From: Streptomyces sp. NBC_00083
GTDB lineage: Bacteria > Actinomycetota > Actinomycetes > Streptomycetales > Streptomycetaceae
Direction: 5' to 3'
Assembly (NCBI RefSeq): GCF_026343295.1
Contig: NZ_JAPELY010000002.1
Span: forward strand, 124,001 to 188,000
DNA: 64,000 nt
The notes beneath the pieces were generated by a model. The model ran no database searches, was not told the DNA's origin, and saw only the letters and a list, made by a program, of their open reading frames with translations. Shown here in pieces: positions 19,487 through 29,734 of the stretch; position 1 is the stretch's first letter, and every line of letters begins with the position of its first letter. The position numbers and the translations under genes were made by a program.

Positions 19487-20506
19487 TCAGGGCGCCGGGG
19501 TCGGTGGGGTTCTCGGGGTGGAGGGGGGCCGCGGCTGTGTGGTCGGCGGGGTGATCAGGTTTCGGGCGCCCGCCGTGCCCGGCGCGTTGGCGACCGCTGC
19601 CGCGAGGGCGCGGCGGGAGAGGCGGGCGGTGTGGAGGGCGTCCCAGGTCAGCAGGGTCAGGGCGAGCCACACCAGGGCGAAGCCCGCCCAGCGCTCCGGC
19701 GGCATCTCCTCGTGGAAGTACACGATGCCCAGCAGGAGTTGGAAGACCGGCGCCAGATACTGGAGCAGGCCGAGCGTGGAGAGCGGCACCCGGATCGCCG
19801 CGCCGCCGAAGCAGACCAGCGGGATCGCGGTCACCACGCCCGTCGCGGCGAGCAGCGCCGCGTGCCCCGGGCCGTGGCTCGCGAAGGTGGCGCGGCCCTC
19901 GTGGCCGAGCCACAGCAAGTAGCCGAGCGCGGGCAGGAACTGCACGGCGGTCTCGGCGGCCAGCGATTCGAGCCCGCCGAGGTTCACCTGCTTCTTCACC
20001 AGGCCGTACGTCGCGAACGAGAACGCCAGCGTGAGCGAGATCCACGGCGGCTGCCCGTAGCCCATCGTCAGGACCACGACGGCCGCCACGCCGATCCCGA
20101 CCGCCGCCCACTGGGCCCGCCGCAGCCGCTCCTTGAGGATCAGCACGCCCATCGCGATGGTGACGAGCGGGTTGATGAAGTAGCCGAGCGACGCCTCCAC
20201 CACATGGCCGGAGTTGACCGACCAGATGTAGACACCCCAGTTGACGGTGATCACCACGGCGGCGACGGCTATGAGCCCCAGCTTGCGCGGCGTGCGCACC
20301 AGCTCGCCGAGCCAGGCCCAGCGGCGCAGCGCGATCAGGACGACGGCGACGAGGCCGAGGGACCACACCATGCGGTGGGCCAGGATCTCCAGGGCGTCGG
20401 CGGGTTCGAGGAGCGGCCAGAACAGGGGGACGAGCCCCCACATCCCGTACGCGCCGATTCCGTACAGCAGGCCGGCCTTGTGCTGCCCGGCTGGTTCCTC
20501 GGCCAC
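19487..20506 (-). CDS. rarD: EamA-family transporter RarD
   Basis: A 339-residue inner-membrane protein with ten hydrophobic segments in two EamA repeats. The N-terminus GLLYGIGAYGMWGLVPLFWPLLEPADALEILAHRMVWSL is the conserved opening of RarD, named for chloramphenicol sensitivity in Pseudomonas. The true substrate of the family is not established. The last 40 residues are Pro/Thr-rich and unlikely to be structured. The gene is single, with 104 bases to the next gene upstream. Confidence 0.9.
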   Translation of the reverse strand: MAEEPAGQHKAGLLYGIGAYGMWGLVPLFWPLLEPADALEILAHRMVWSLGLVAVVLIALRRWAWLGELVRTPRKLGLIAVAAVVITVNWGVYIWSVNSGHVVEASLGYFINPLVTIAMGVLILKERLRRAQWAAVGIGVAAVVVLTMGYGQPPWISLTLAFSFATYGLVKKQVNLGGLESLAAETAVQFLPALGYLLWLGHEGRATFASHGPGHAALLAATGVVTAIPLVCFGGAAIRVPLSTLGLLQYLAPVFQLLLGIVYFHEEMPPERWAGFALVWLALTLLTWDALHTARLSRRALAAAVANAPGTAGARNLITPPTTQPRPPSTPRTPPTPAP

Positions 20507-20610
20507 TGGCCCTCCCTGTGCGCGCGCTCGATCCAGCGAAGGTAGCGCCGAACAGGGAGTGGTGTCATGTCCGTACCGCGATACGGTCCTGACGGGCCGG
20601 GGTCAGCCGC

Positions 20611-21468
20611 TCACGCGGCGAGCGCCGTGCGGACCGACGTGGCCAGCGGAGTCGTCGGGCGGCCGATCAGGCGGGCGAGGTCGCCCGGGGTGGCGGCGAG
20701 GCGGCCCCGCTCTATGGCGTGGTCGACGTCGACCAGGAGTTCCGCGACCGGGGCCGGCACGCCCGCGCCGGTCAGCACCGCCGCGTGGGCCTCGGGCGCG
20801 ACCGGAGTGTGGACGACCGTCCGGCCCGACGCGGTGGCGACCTCCGCCGCGTACTCGGCGAAGGACCACGCCGTGTCGCCGCTCAGCTCGTACGCCCGGC
20901 CCAGGTGACCGTCCTCGGTCAGCACCACCGCCGCCGCGGCGGCGTAGTCCGCGCGGGCCGCCGAGGCGACCCGGCCTTCGCCCGCGTTGGAGACGACCGC
21001 GCCGTGCGCGAGGACCGGGGCGAGGTTGGCCGTGTAGTTCTCGGTGTACCAGCCGTTGCGCAGGAACGTGTACGGCAGGCCCGACGCGAGGATCAACCGT
21101 TCGGTCGCCTTGTGCTCCTCCGCCAGTGCGAAGTCGGCGTCGGGGCCGCCCAGGATGCCGGTGTAGGCGAGCTGGGCCACGCCCGCGGCCTTCGCCGCCT
21201 CGATCACCGCCGTGTGCTGCGGCACCCGCCGCCCGACCTCGCTGCCCGAGATCAGCAGGACCCGGTCGCCGGACCGGAAGGCGCCGGCCAGCGTGGCGGG
21301 CTCGCTGTAGTCGGCCACCCGCAGCTCGACACCGCGCGCGGCGAGTCCGGCCGCCTTCTCCTTGTCGCGTACGACGGCGACGATCTCGCCCGCCGGTACC
21401 CGGGCGAGCAGCTCCTCGACGACGAGGGTGCCCAGCGCTCCGGTGGCTCCGGTGATCACGATGCTCAT
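20611..21468 (-). CDS. NmrA-like NAD(P)H:quinone oxidoreductase (QOR2/YtfG type)
   Basis: A 285-residue short-chain dehydrogenase-like protein of the NmrA/QOR2 group. The NAD(P) loop GATGALG is at residues 6-12. RNGWYTENY and LSGDTAWSFAEYAAE match E. coli QorB. It reduces quinones with NADPH or senses the cofactor redox state. The ATG is chosen because ccaggag lies just upstream and the Rossmann strand starts at residue 2. It is divergent from an HxlR regulator 102 bases away, a recurring qor/hxlR arrangement that suggests local control by electrophiles. Confidence 0.88.
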   Translation of the reverse strand: MSIVITGATGALGTLVVEELLARVPAGEIVAVVRDKEKAAGLAARGVELRVADYSEPATLAGAFRSGDRVLLISGSEVGRRVPQHTAVIEAAKAAGVAQLAYTGILGGPDADFALAEEHKATERLILASGLPYTFLRNGWYTENYTANLAPVLAHGAVVSNAGEGRVASAARADYAAAAAVVLTEDGHLGRAYELSGDTAWSFAEYAAEVATASGRTVVHTPVAPEAHAAVLTGAGVPAPVAELLVDVDHAIERGRLAATPGDLARLIGRPTTPLATSVRTALAA

Positions 21469-21542
21469 GGCGGTCTCCTGGGGAAGTGGGAAGGTCGTTC
21501 GTGGTTGCTCTGCCATCCTAGGGTTAGTGCTAACTTCTGGAA

Positions 21543-21567
21543 AGTACCCACTTTGAAGTAAGGTACT
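21543..21567. promoter_or_regulatory. Inverted repeat at the HxlR start (likely operator)
   Basis: Arms AGTACC and GGTACT enclose cactttgaagtaa, ending three bases before the HxlR ATG. A second inverted repeat gttag-tg-ctaac lies at about 21523-21534. The sequence TAAGGT at 21560-21565 could be the -10 box of a leaderless HxlR mRNA, so a bound regulator would block it. The stretch is AT-rich relative to its surroundings. Confidence 0.6.
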
Positions 21568-21570
21568 GGC

Positions 21571-21984
21571 ATGACAGTAAGTGAGCGAAGCGGGGACGAC
21601 CGGTCCCGGCGCGAGAGCATGTGTCCGCACCGGCTCGTGCTGGAGCACGTCACGAGCCGGTGGGGCGTCCTGGTCCTGGACGCGCTCCTGGACCGCTCGT
21701 ACCGCTTCAGCGAGCTGCGCCGCGAGATCGGCAAGGTGAGCGCGCCGGGCAAGGTCAGCGAGAAGATGCTGGCCCAGACCTTGCAGACGCTGGAGCGCGA
21801 CGGCTTCGTGCACCGCGACGCCAAGCCGGTCATCCCGCCCCGCGTCGACTACTCGCTCACCCCGCTCGGCCGCGAGGCCGCCGAGCAGGTACGGGCGCTG
21901 GCGCGCTGGACCGGGGTGCGGATGGACGACGTGCAGCGGGCGCGGGCCGCCTATGACGCGGCCCGGGAGCGCGCTTCCGCGTAG
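21571..21984 (+). CDS. HxlR-family winged-helix regulator
   Basis: A 137-residue MarR-like winged-helix protein of the HxlR group. A single Cys early in the sequence (SMCPHRLVLEHVTSRWGVLVL) matches the redox-sensing Cys of YodB/QorR-type members. The recognition region is YRFSELRREIGKVSEKMLAQTLQTLERDGFV with a short insert (SAPGK). It probably represses the divergent quinone oxidoreductase gene and itself. No ribosome-binding site is seen, and a -10-like box lies five bases before the ATG. Confidence 0.9.
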   Translation: MTVSERSGDDRSRRESMCPHRLVLEHVTSRWGVLVLDALLDRSYRFSELRREIGKVSAPGKVSEKMLAQTLQTLERDGFVHRDAKPVIPPRVDYSLTPLGREAAEQVRALARWTGVRMDDVQRARAAYDAARERASA

Positions 21985-22018
21985 CCGCGCGCGAGGCGGC
22001 CGGATCCCCGCCCGCGGG

Positions 22019-23968
22019 TCAGTCCGGCTGCGGGGCCTGCCCGGACTCCAGGAGGCGCAGGGCGCGCGAGACGTCGAAGGGCAGGATCGTCACCACGACG
22101 GACGGAAGGTGTTCCAGGGACTTCGCCATCTGTTCGGCCGTGCCCCGGTGCAGCACCTTGCCCAGCGCGTTGCCGTAGAGGCGCCGGGGGACCAGGACCG
22201 TCAGGGACGTCGTGCCGTCCTCGGTGGTGCGCCCCGCCAGCTCCACCATGGCGTGCCGCAGCCGACGGTCGGGACACGCGCTGAGGTGCAGCGGGACCGA
22301 GGTCGCCGCCGTCGCCTCCCAGGCCGCCGCGAGGTCGCGCGCCCGCGGCTCGTCGATCGCGAAGTGGACGGCCCTGATCTCGTCTGGCCGCAGCTCGTGC
22401 GCGTACCGCAGCGCCTTGAGGGTGGCGAGGTCGAGCGTCTCCACGAGGACGAGCACCATGCGCCGCCCCGGCCGCGGCAGGTCCGCGCCGGGCGCCTGCA
22501 CCGTGGCGAGCGCCGCGGCCTCGCGCCGGTACTCGCGGTTGATCCGGGTCAGCGCCCACACGCCGAGCGGGAAGACCACCACCACCAGCCAGGCGCCCTC
22601 GGTGAACTTGGTGACGGCGAAGATCACGACGACGACGGCAGAGACCACGGCCGCGACCGCGTTGACGGCGAGCTTGAGCCGCCGGTGCCGCTCGCGCCGC
22701 CGCCAGTGGTACGCCGTCAGCCCCGCCCCGGCCATCGTGAACGCCGTGAACACGCCGATCGCGTACAGCGCCACCAGCCTGTCCACGTTGGCGCCGGTCG
22801 CCACGAGCAGGGCGAGGGAGACGACGGTGAGCGCGATGATGCCGTTGGAGAAGGCGAGCCGGTGGCCGCGCCGGGTCAGCACCCGCGGCAGGAAGCGGTC
22901 CTCGGCGACGAAGCTGGCGAGGAACGGGAAGCCGGTGAACGGGGTGTTGGCGCCCGTGTAGAGCACGAGGGCCGTCGCCAGCTGCACGAAGACCAGGCCC
23001 ACCGTCCCCAACGCCCCGCCCCCGAAGGCGAAGTGGGCCTCCTGTGCGATCACGGTCGGAGTGCCGTCCGCGTAGGGGACCGCGTGGGTGAAGTGGGCGA
23101 GCGTGGACACGCCGAGGACCAGGCCGCCCAGGACACAGCTCATGGTGACGAGGGTGCGCCGCGCGTTGCGGCCCTGGGGGTCGCGGAACACCGAGACGCC
23201 GTTGGAGATCGCCTCCAGGCCGGTCAGCGAGGAGCCGCCGTTGGCGAAGGCGCGCAGCACGATGAAGAGCGACGCCCCGTACAGCCAGCCGTTGCCTGCG
23301 GCGCCGATCGGGACCACACCCGCCGCGTGCAGGTCGGCCCGGGGCAGCCCGCCGGCGAGGCCGCGTACGGCGGAGACGGCGAGCATCAGGCCCACGGCCG
23401 CCATGAAGAGGTACGCGGGCAGTGCGAACAGCCGCCCCGCCTCGCGCAGGCCGCGCAGGTTCCCGTACGCGAGGACCAGGATCACCGCGACGGAGAGCGG
23501 GAGTTGGAGGTGGTCCATCGCGGTCGGCCCGCCGCCGACCAGGTGGGCGAGGGAGACGATCGCGTTGGTGCCGGCCGACACCTGGACGGCGACGGTCACG
23601 ATGTAGTCGACGAGCAGGGCGACCGCGGCGATCTGGGCGACGGTCGGGCCGAAGTTCTCGCGGGCCACGACGTAGGAGCCGCCGGCCCGGGTGTAGATCA
23701 TGACGACATCGCTGTAGCAGAGCGTCAGCAGGAGCAGGACGAGGAGGATCGCCCCGGTCACCGGCATGAGCAGGGAGAACGCGGCGGCCCCCGCCACCGG
23801 GACCAGCACCCGGAGCATTTCCTCGGAGCCGTACGCGGACGAACTGATGCAGTCGGACGCCAGCACGCCGAGCGCCGTGCGGTTGCTCAGCCTCTCTTCG
23901 CCGGCGCGTTCCGTGGTGAGGGGCCTGCCGAGCAGGCGCCGCTTGACGCGGTAGGCGAGACGGTCCAT
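22019..23968 (-). CDS. APC-superfamily permease, KimA/YdaO-like
   Basis: A 649-residue integral membrane protein with about twelve hydrophobic segments and a cytosolic C-terminal part of roughly 170 residues. The opening SNRTALGVLASDCISSSAYGSEEMLRVL matches the KimA (YdaO) group of APC permeases, which are potassium importers in Bacillus. The tail (GRRMVLVLVETLDLATLKALRYAHEL) resembles a universal-stress-like domain. Only 76 bases separate it from korB, so there is no room for the c-di-AMP riboswitch that controls Bacillus kimA. Potassium transport is inferred from family; an amino-acid substrate is possible. Confidence 0.82.
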   Translation of the reverse strand: MDRLAYRVKRRLLGRPLTTERAGEERLSNRTALGVLASDCISSSAYGSEEMLRVLVPVAGAAAFSLLMPVTGAILLVLLLLTLCYSDVVMIYTRAGGSYVVARENFGPTVAQIAAVALLVDYIVTVAVQVSAGTNAIVSLAHLVGGGPTAMDHLQLPLSVAVILVLAYGNLRGLREAGRLFALPAYLFMAAVGLMLAVSAVRGLAGGLPRADLHAAGVVPIGAAGNGWLYGASLFIVLRAFANGGSSLTGLEAISNGVSVFRDPQGRNARRTLVTMSCVLGGLVLGVSTLAHFTHAVPYADGTPTVIAQEAHFAFGGGALGTVGLVFVQLATALVLYTGANTPFTGFPFLASFVAEDRFLPRVLTRRGHRLAFSNGIIALTVVSLALLVATGANVDRLVALYAIGVFTAFTMAGAGLTAYHWRRRERHRRLKLAVNAVAAVVSAVVVVIFAVTKFTEGAWLVVVVFPLGVWALTRINREYRREAAALATVQAPGADLPRPGRRMVLVLVETLDLATLKALRYAHELRPDEIRAVHFAIDEPRARDLAAAWEATAATSVPLHLSACPDRRLRHAMVELAGRTTEDGTTSLTVLVPRRLYGNALGKVLHRGTAEQMAKSLEHLPSVVVTILPFDVSRALRLLESGQAPQPD

Positions 23969-24044
23969 GCCCCATGAGTACGGGTGCCGGGCCCGGGGTC
24001 CGCGCAGACTCCCCGGCCGGGCACCCGGCGCTCATGCCACTGGA

Positions 24045-25101
24045 TCAGCCGACGACGGTCCAGGTGTCCTTGCCCGCGAGCAGCGCGCCCAGGTCGCCCT
24101 TGCCGTTCTGCTCGATGGCCGTGTCGAGCTGGTCGGCCATCAGGGTGTCGTAGACCGGCCGGTCCACCGAGCGGAAGACGCCGATCGGGGTGTGGTGCAG
24201 GGTGTCCGGGTCGGCGAGGCGGGAGAGCGCGAACGCCGTGGTCGGCGACGCGGTGTGCGCGTCGTGGACCAGGATCTCCGCCTCGTTCTCCGGCGTGACC
24301 GGAACGACCTTGAGGTCTCCGGTGGCCGGATCGCGGACCACGCCCTTGGCGGCGTCGGCGCCGAAGCGGATCGGCTGCCCGTGCTCCAGGCGGATCACGG
24401 CCTCCTCCGCCTGCTCCTTGTCCTTGAGGACCTCGAAGGCGCCGTCGTTGAAGATGTTGCAGTTCTGGTAGATCTCCACCAGCGCGGTGCCCGGGTGCTC
24501 GGCGGCCTGGCGCAGCACCTCGGTGAGGTGCTTGCGGTCGGAGTCGACGGTGCGCGCGACGAACGAGGCCTCGGCGCCGATCGCCAGCGACACCGGGTTG
24601 AACGGGGAGTCGAGCGACCCCATCGGAGTCGACTTGGTGATCTTGCCGACCTCGGAGGTCGGGGAGTACTGGCCCTTGGTCAGACCGTAGATCCGGTTGT
24701 TGAACAGCAGGATCTTGAGGTTGACGTTGCGGCGCAGCGCGTGGATCAGGTGGTTGCCGCCGATGGAGAGCGCGTCGCCGTCACCGGTCACCACCCACAC
24801 GCTCAAGTCCCGCCGCGAGGAGGCGAGTCCGGTCGCGATCGCCGGGGCGCGGCCGTGGATGGAGTGCATCCCGTACGTGTTCATGTAGTACGGGAAGCGC
24901 GACGAGCAGCCGATGCCCGAGACGAAGACGATGTTCTCCTTGGCCAGGCCGAGCTCGGGCATGAAGCCCTGCACGGCGGCCAGGATCGCGTAGTCGCCGC
25001 AGCCGGGGCACCAGCGCACTTCCTGGTCGGACTTGAAGTCCTTCATGGACTGCTTGCCCTCGGCCCTGGGGACCAGCTGCAGGAGCTCGTTGCTGAGAGC
25101 G

Positions 25102-25109
<8 letters not shown>
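24045..25109 (-). CDS. korB: 2-oxoacid:ferredoxin oxidoreductase, beta subunit
   Basis: The beta subunit binds thiamine diphosphate and a [4Fe-4S] cluster in an enzyme that decarboxylates 2-oxoglutarate (or a related 2-oxoacid) to acyl-CoA while reducing ferredoxin. Cluster ligands visible are Cys 34, 37, 68 and 217. The cofactor motif runs from GDGDAL at 110-115 to NN at 137-138. At 354 residues it is of usual length. It overlaps the alpha subunit gene by 8 bases. This oxygen-tolerant KorAB type is common in actinobacteria. Substrate preference is inferred from family. Confidence 0.94.
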
Positions 25110-27039
<1,930 letters not shown>

Positions 27040-27369
27040 TGAACTGGACCTCCCTCGGGCGGCTGCTCGGGCGCATCCGGCCGACCGGTAGCGCCAAGGC
27101 CCACCCTACGTCGGTAAGGGTGGCCTTCCCTGGACCGCTCACATCTTGGACGCTCTTTTGAGACGCCTCACTGCCCTGAACTGCCACGCTCTGCTCGCCC
27201 CCGGACCCTTCTGCTCAGACGCCCGGGGTGTCCCCGCAGGTTGCTCGGGGGGCCCGCCGGGCCGCACCGCGCCGGGAGCCCCCGCGAAGGGTGGCCCGAT
27301 CCGGCCCGGTGACCGACTTTCGCCCCCGGCGGCAGGGTCCCGCTCGATCCCCGACAGGGCGGCGGGCCG
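27040..27369. other. Gap between korA start and response-regulator stop
   Basis: This 330-base stretch must contain the promoter of korAB (minus strand). The half near korA is moderately AT-richer (around 27115-27185), with ctcttttgagacg and catcttggac, but no convincing -35/-10 pair stands out. The rest is GC-rich. I see no gene or repeat. Confidence 0.5.
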
Positions 27370-28041
27370 TCATGAGTTGATGTACGTCAGGACCGCGAGG
27401 ACCCGCCGGTGGTCCCCGACGCTCGGCGAGAGCCCGAGCTTCAGGAAGATGTTGCTGACGTGCTTCTCGACGGCGCCGTCGCTGACGACCAGTTGCTTGG
27501 CGATCGCGGAGTTGGTGCGGCCCTCCGCCATCAGGCCGAGCACCTCCCGCTCACGCGGCGTCAGATGGGCCAGCACGTCCTGCTTGCGGCTGCGCCCGAG
27601 GAGCTGGGCCACCACCTCGGGGTCGAGCGCCGTACCGCCCCGGGCGACCCGCACCACGGCCTCGACGAACTCCCGCACATCGGCGACCCGGTCCTTCAGG
27701 AGATAGCCGACGCCACGGCTCGACCCGGCGAGCAGCTCCGTCGCGTACTGCTCCTCCACGTACTGGCTGAGCACCAGCACCCCGATCCCCGGGTACCGCG
27801 CGCGCAGCAGCACCGCGGCCCGCACCCCCTCGTCGGTGTGGGTCGGCGGCATCCGTACGTCCGCCACCACCACGTCGGGCGGTGTTCCCGCGTCCGCCAG
27901 CTCCCCCACCGTCTTGACCAGCGCGTCCCCGTCGCCCACTCCCGCGACGACGTCATGTCCCCGGTCGGTCAGCAGCCGGGTCAGGCCCTCCCTGAGCAGC
28001 ACCGAATCCTCGGCGATGACCACCCGCACCCTGTCCTCCAC
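27370..28041 (-). CDS. NarL/LuxR-family response regulator
   Basis: A 223-residue two-component output protein. The receiver domain has acidic residues ED at 11-12, the phospho-acceptor Asp 61 (VVVADVRMP), and the switch Lys in YLLKDR. The C-terminal LuxR helix-turn-helix is LTPREREVLGLMAEGRTNSAIAKQLVVSDGAVEKHVSNIFLKLGL. GTG 28041 is chosen because the receiver strand starts four residues later. A further-upstream start would add an unrelated Gly/Arg-rich stretch. It lies downstream of a histidine kinase gene, but a strong terminator intervenes, so it probably has its own promoter. Confidence 0.93.
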   Translation of the reverse strand: MEDRVRVVIAEDSVLLREGLTRLLTDRGHDVVAGVGDGDALVKTVGELADAGTPPDVVVADVRMPPTHTDEGVRAAVLLRARYPGIGVLVLSQYVEEQYATELLAGSSRGVGYLLKDRVADVREFVEAVVRVARGGTALDPEVVAQLLGRSRKQDVLAHLTPREREVLGLMAEGRTNSAIAKQLVVSDGAVEKHVSNIFLKLGLSPSVGDHRRVLAVLTYINS

Positions 28042-28182
28042 GACTTTGCAGCCCCCCGCGCTCCGTTGCCTCTTCGGGCGGGCTCCCTCGGGGGCCCGCC
28101 CCACGGCTCGGTGCGAGCCATGGCGTTGTGCCCACCCAGCATCCCAGCATCCGGCCAAGAATCCGCCCCCGCCAGGCAAAAA

Positions 28183-28211
28183 CCCCCGGCCCCGTGTTTG
28201 GGGGCCGGGGG
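28183..28211 (-). terminator. Rho-independent terminator after histidine kinase 1
   Basis: An 11-bp GC-only stem (cccccggcccc / ggggccggggg) with a loop around gtgtttg is followed on the minus strand by a run of five T. It lies 36 bases after the kinase stop and separates that gene from the response-regulator gene. Confidence 0.88.
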
Positions 28212-28246
28212 TCGCGTCCGGTCGCGTCGGCGGCGAAGGCGCGGCG

Positions 28247-29578
28247 CTAGGCCCGCCAGGGCAGCTCCGCGGTGATCGTGGTGGGGCCCCCGCGCGGCGA
28301 GTCGACGGCCAGGATGCCGTCCACCGCGTCCAGCCGCTCGGCCAGCCCCGAGAGGCCCGAACCGGCCGAGGCGTCGGCGCCGCCGCGCCCGTTGTCGCCG
28401 ACCTGGAGCATCAGCCGGTCGCCGGCCCGCCACACATCGACGGTGGCCCGGCTCGCACCGCTGTGCTTGCTGATGTTCTGGAGCAGCTCGGAGACGGTGT
28501 AGTACGCGATGCCCTCGATCGCCGGGACCGGCCGGGCCGGCAGGTCCACCTCCACCTGCACCGGGACCGTGCAGCGGGAGGCCACCGAGGAGAGGGCCGC
28601 GTCCAGGCCGCGGTCGGTGAGGACGGCGGGGTGGATGCCGCGGGCCAGGTCGCGCAGCTCCTGGAGCGCCACCTTGACCTCGCCGTGCGCCTCGTCGACC
28701 ATCACGGCCGCCGCCTGCGGGTCCTCCGCCAGCTTCTCCTTCGCCAGACCCAGGTCCATGGCGAGCGCCACAAGCCGGGCCTGGGCGCCGTCGTGCAGAT
28801 CCCGCTCGATGCGCCGCAGGTCGGCGGCGGTGGTGTCCACCACCACGCCCCGGTCCGACTCCAGCTCGCTCACCCGCTCCTCCAGACGGGACGGGCCGAG
28901 GAGCCCCACCACCAGGAGCTTGTCCATCGCGGCGAGCGCCCGGATCAGCCACGGCACGACCAGGGTGATCACGAGCCCGACCAGCGAGGTCAGGGCGATC
29001 GTGACCGGCGTGTCCACGTACACGCTGCGCTGCTCGCCGCCGTAGATCTGGATGCCGTCGTGCCCGGTGTACACCGGGAACACCCACTGCCACAGCGGGT
29101 ACGAGAACAGTGTCCAGCCCACCGTCCACGTGGTGACCGAGGTGACGAACGCGAAGAGTGCCCACGGGAAGTGGACCACCGAGTAGAGCAGGTGGCGCCA
29201 GGAGACACCGCTCTTCAAAACCCCGCCGACCCACGCCATGACCCCGCCGCGCGCAGCCACCGGCCGCGGCTCGTCGATCTCCACGTCGAGCAGCGCCCGC
29301 GCCCGTGCCCGCTCCACCACACCGAGGGCGCGGCAGCCCAGCAGGCTCACCGCCATCAGCGGGATGCCGACGAAGGTGATCAGGAGCCCGGCGCTCATCG
29401 ACACCATGGTGACGGCCCAGGAGAACAGCACGATGCTGATCGGCAGGCTGAGCAGCAGATAGCCGAACTCCCGGAACGTCCGCCCCTCGAACGGGGCACG
29501 CAGCACCGGCGGGAGGAAGTGCCGCCGAGGCTCCCGGGAGTCCGCCGCGCGGTACCCGTACTCCGTCTCCATGGTCAT
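28247..29578 (-). CDS. Sensor histidine kinase 1 (NarL-type partner)
   Basis: A 443-residue membrane kinase. An N-terminal sensor region has hydrophobic segments at about 40-80, 135-160 and 195-215, which matches the actinobacterial putative-sensor domain. It is followed by the HisKA_3 dimerisation helix RRIERDLHDGAQARLVALAM with the phospho-accepting His 262. The ATPase domain has a degenerate N box (ELLQNISKHSGAS) and a G box (VGDNGRGGA). It is 48 percent or so similar by eye to the adjacent kinase, with near-identical catalytic cores. The stimulus is unknown. Confidence 0.92.
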   Translation of the reverse strand: MTMETEYGYRAADSREPRRHFLPPVLRAPFEGRTFREFGYLLLSLPISIVLFSWAVTMVSMSAGLLITFVGIPLMAVSLLGCRALGVVERARARALLDVEIDEPRPVAARGGVMAWVGGVLKSGVSWRHLLYSVVHFPWALFAFVTSVTTWTVGWTLFSYPLWQWVFPVYTGHDGIQIYGGEQRSVYVDTPVTIALTSLVGLVITLVVPWLIRALAAMDKLLVVGLLGPSRLEERVSELESDRGVVVDTTAADLRRIERDLHDGAQARLVALAMDLGLAKEKLAEDPQAAAVMVDEAHGEVKVALQELRDLARGIHPAVLTDRGLDAALSSVASRCTVPVQVEVDLPARPVPAIEGIAYYTVSELLQNISKHSGASRATVDVWRAGDRLMLQVGDNGRGGADASAGSGLSGLAERLDAVDGILAVDSPRGGPTTITAELPWRA

Positions 29579-29683
29579 CGGTCCTGTCCCCGTCCCTCAC
29601 GTGTGATGCGGCCGCCGCTGTGACCGGGGCCCCTCTTGAACACCAGCTTCGCGCCCGGCGCCGGCCGCGGCCATGGAGCCGGT

Positions 29684-29722
29684 CACCCTCTTCGGCCGGG
29701 GGTTTTCCCTACCCCGGCCGCA
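29684..29722. promoter_or_regulatory. Conserved element upstream of kinase 1 (copy B)
   Basis: The pattern caccctcttc, ccggggg, four A/T bases, ccc, accccgg is shared with 31005-31042, upstream of the second kinase. Here it lies about 105 bases before the kinase 1 ATG and just after the kinase 2 stop. The ggccgggg/ccccggcc arms could also fold as a hairpin. Confidence 0.5.
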
Positions 29723-29734
29723 TCAGGAGCGGAA

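Noticed and set aside
23969..24044. c-di-AMP (ydaO) riboswitch before the KimA-like gene
   Set aside because: Only 76 bases separate the genes, too short for that riboswitch.
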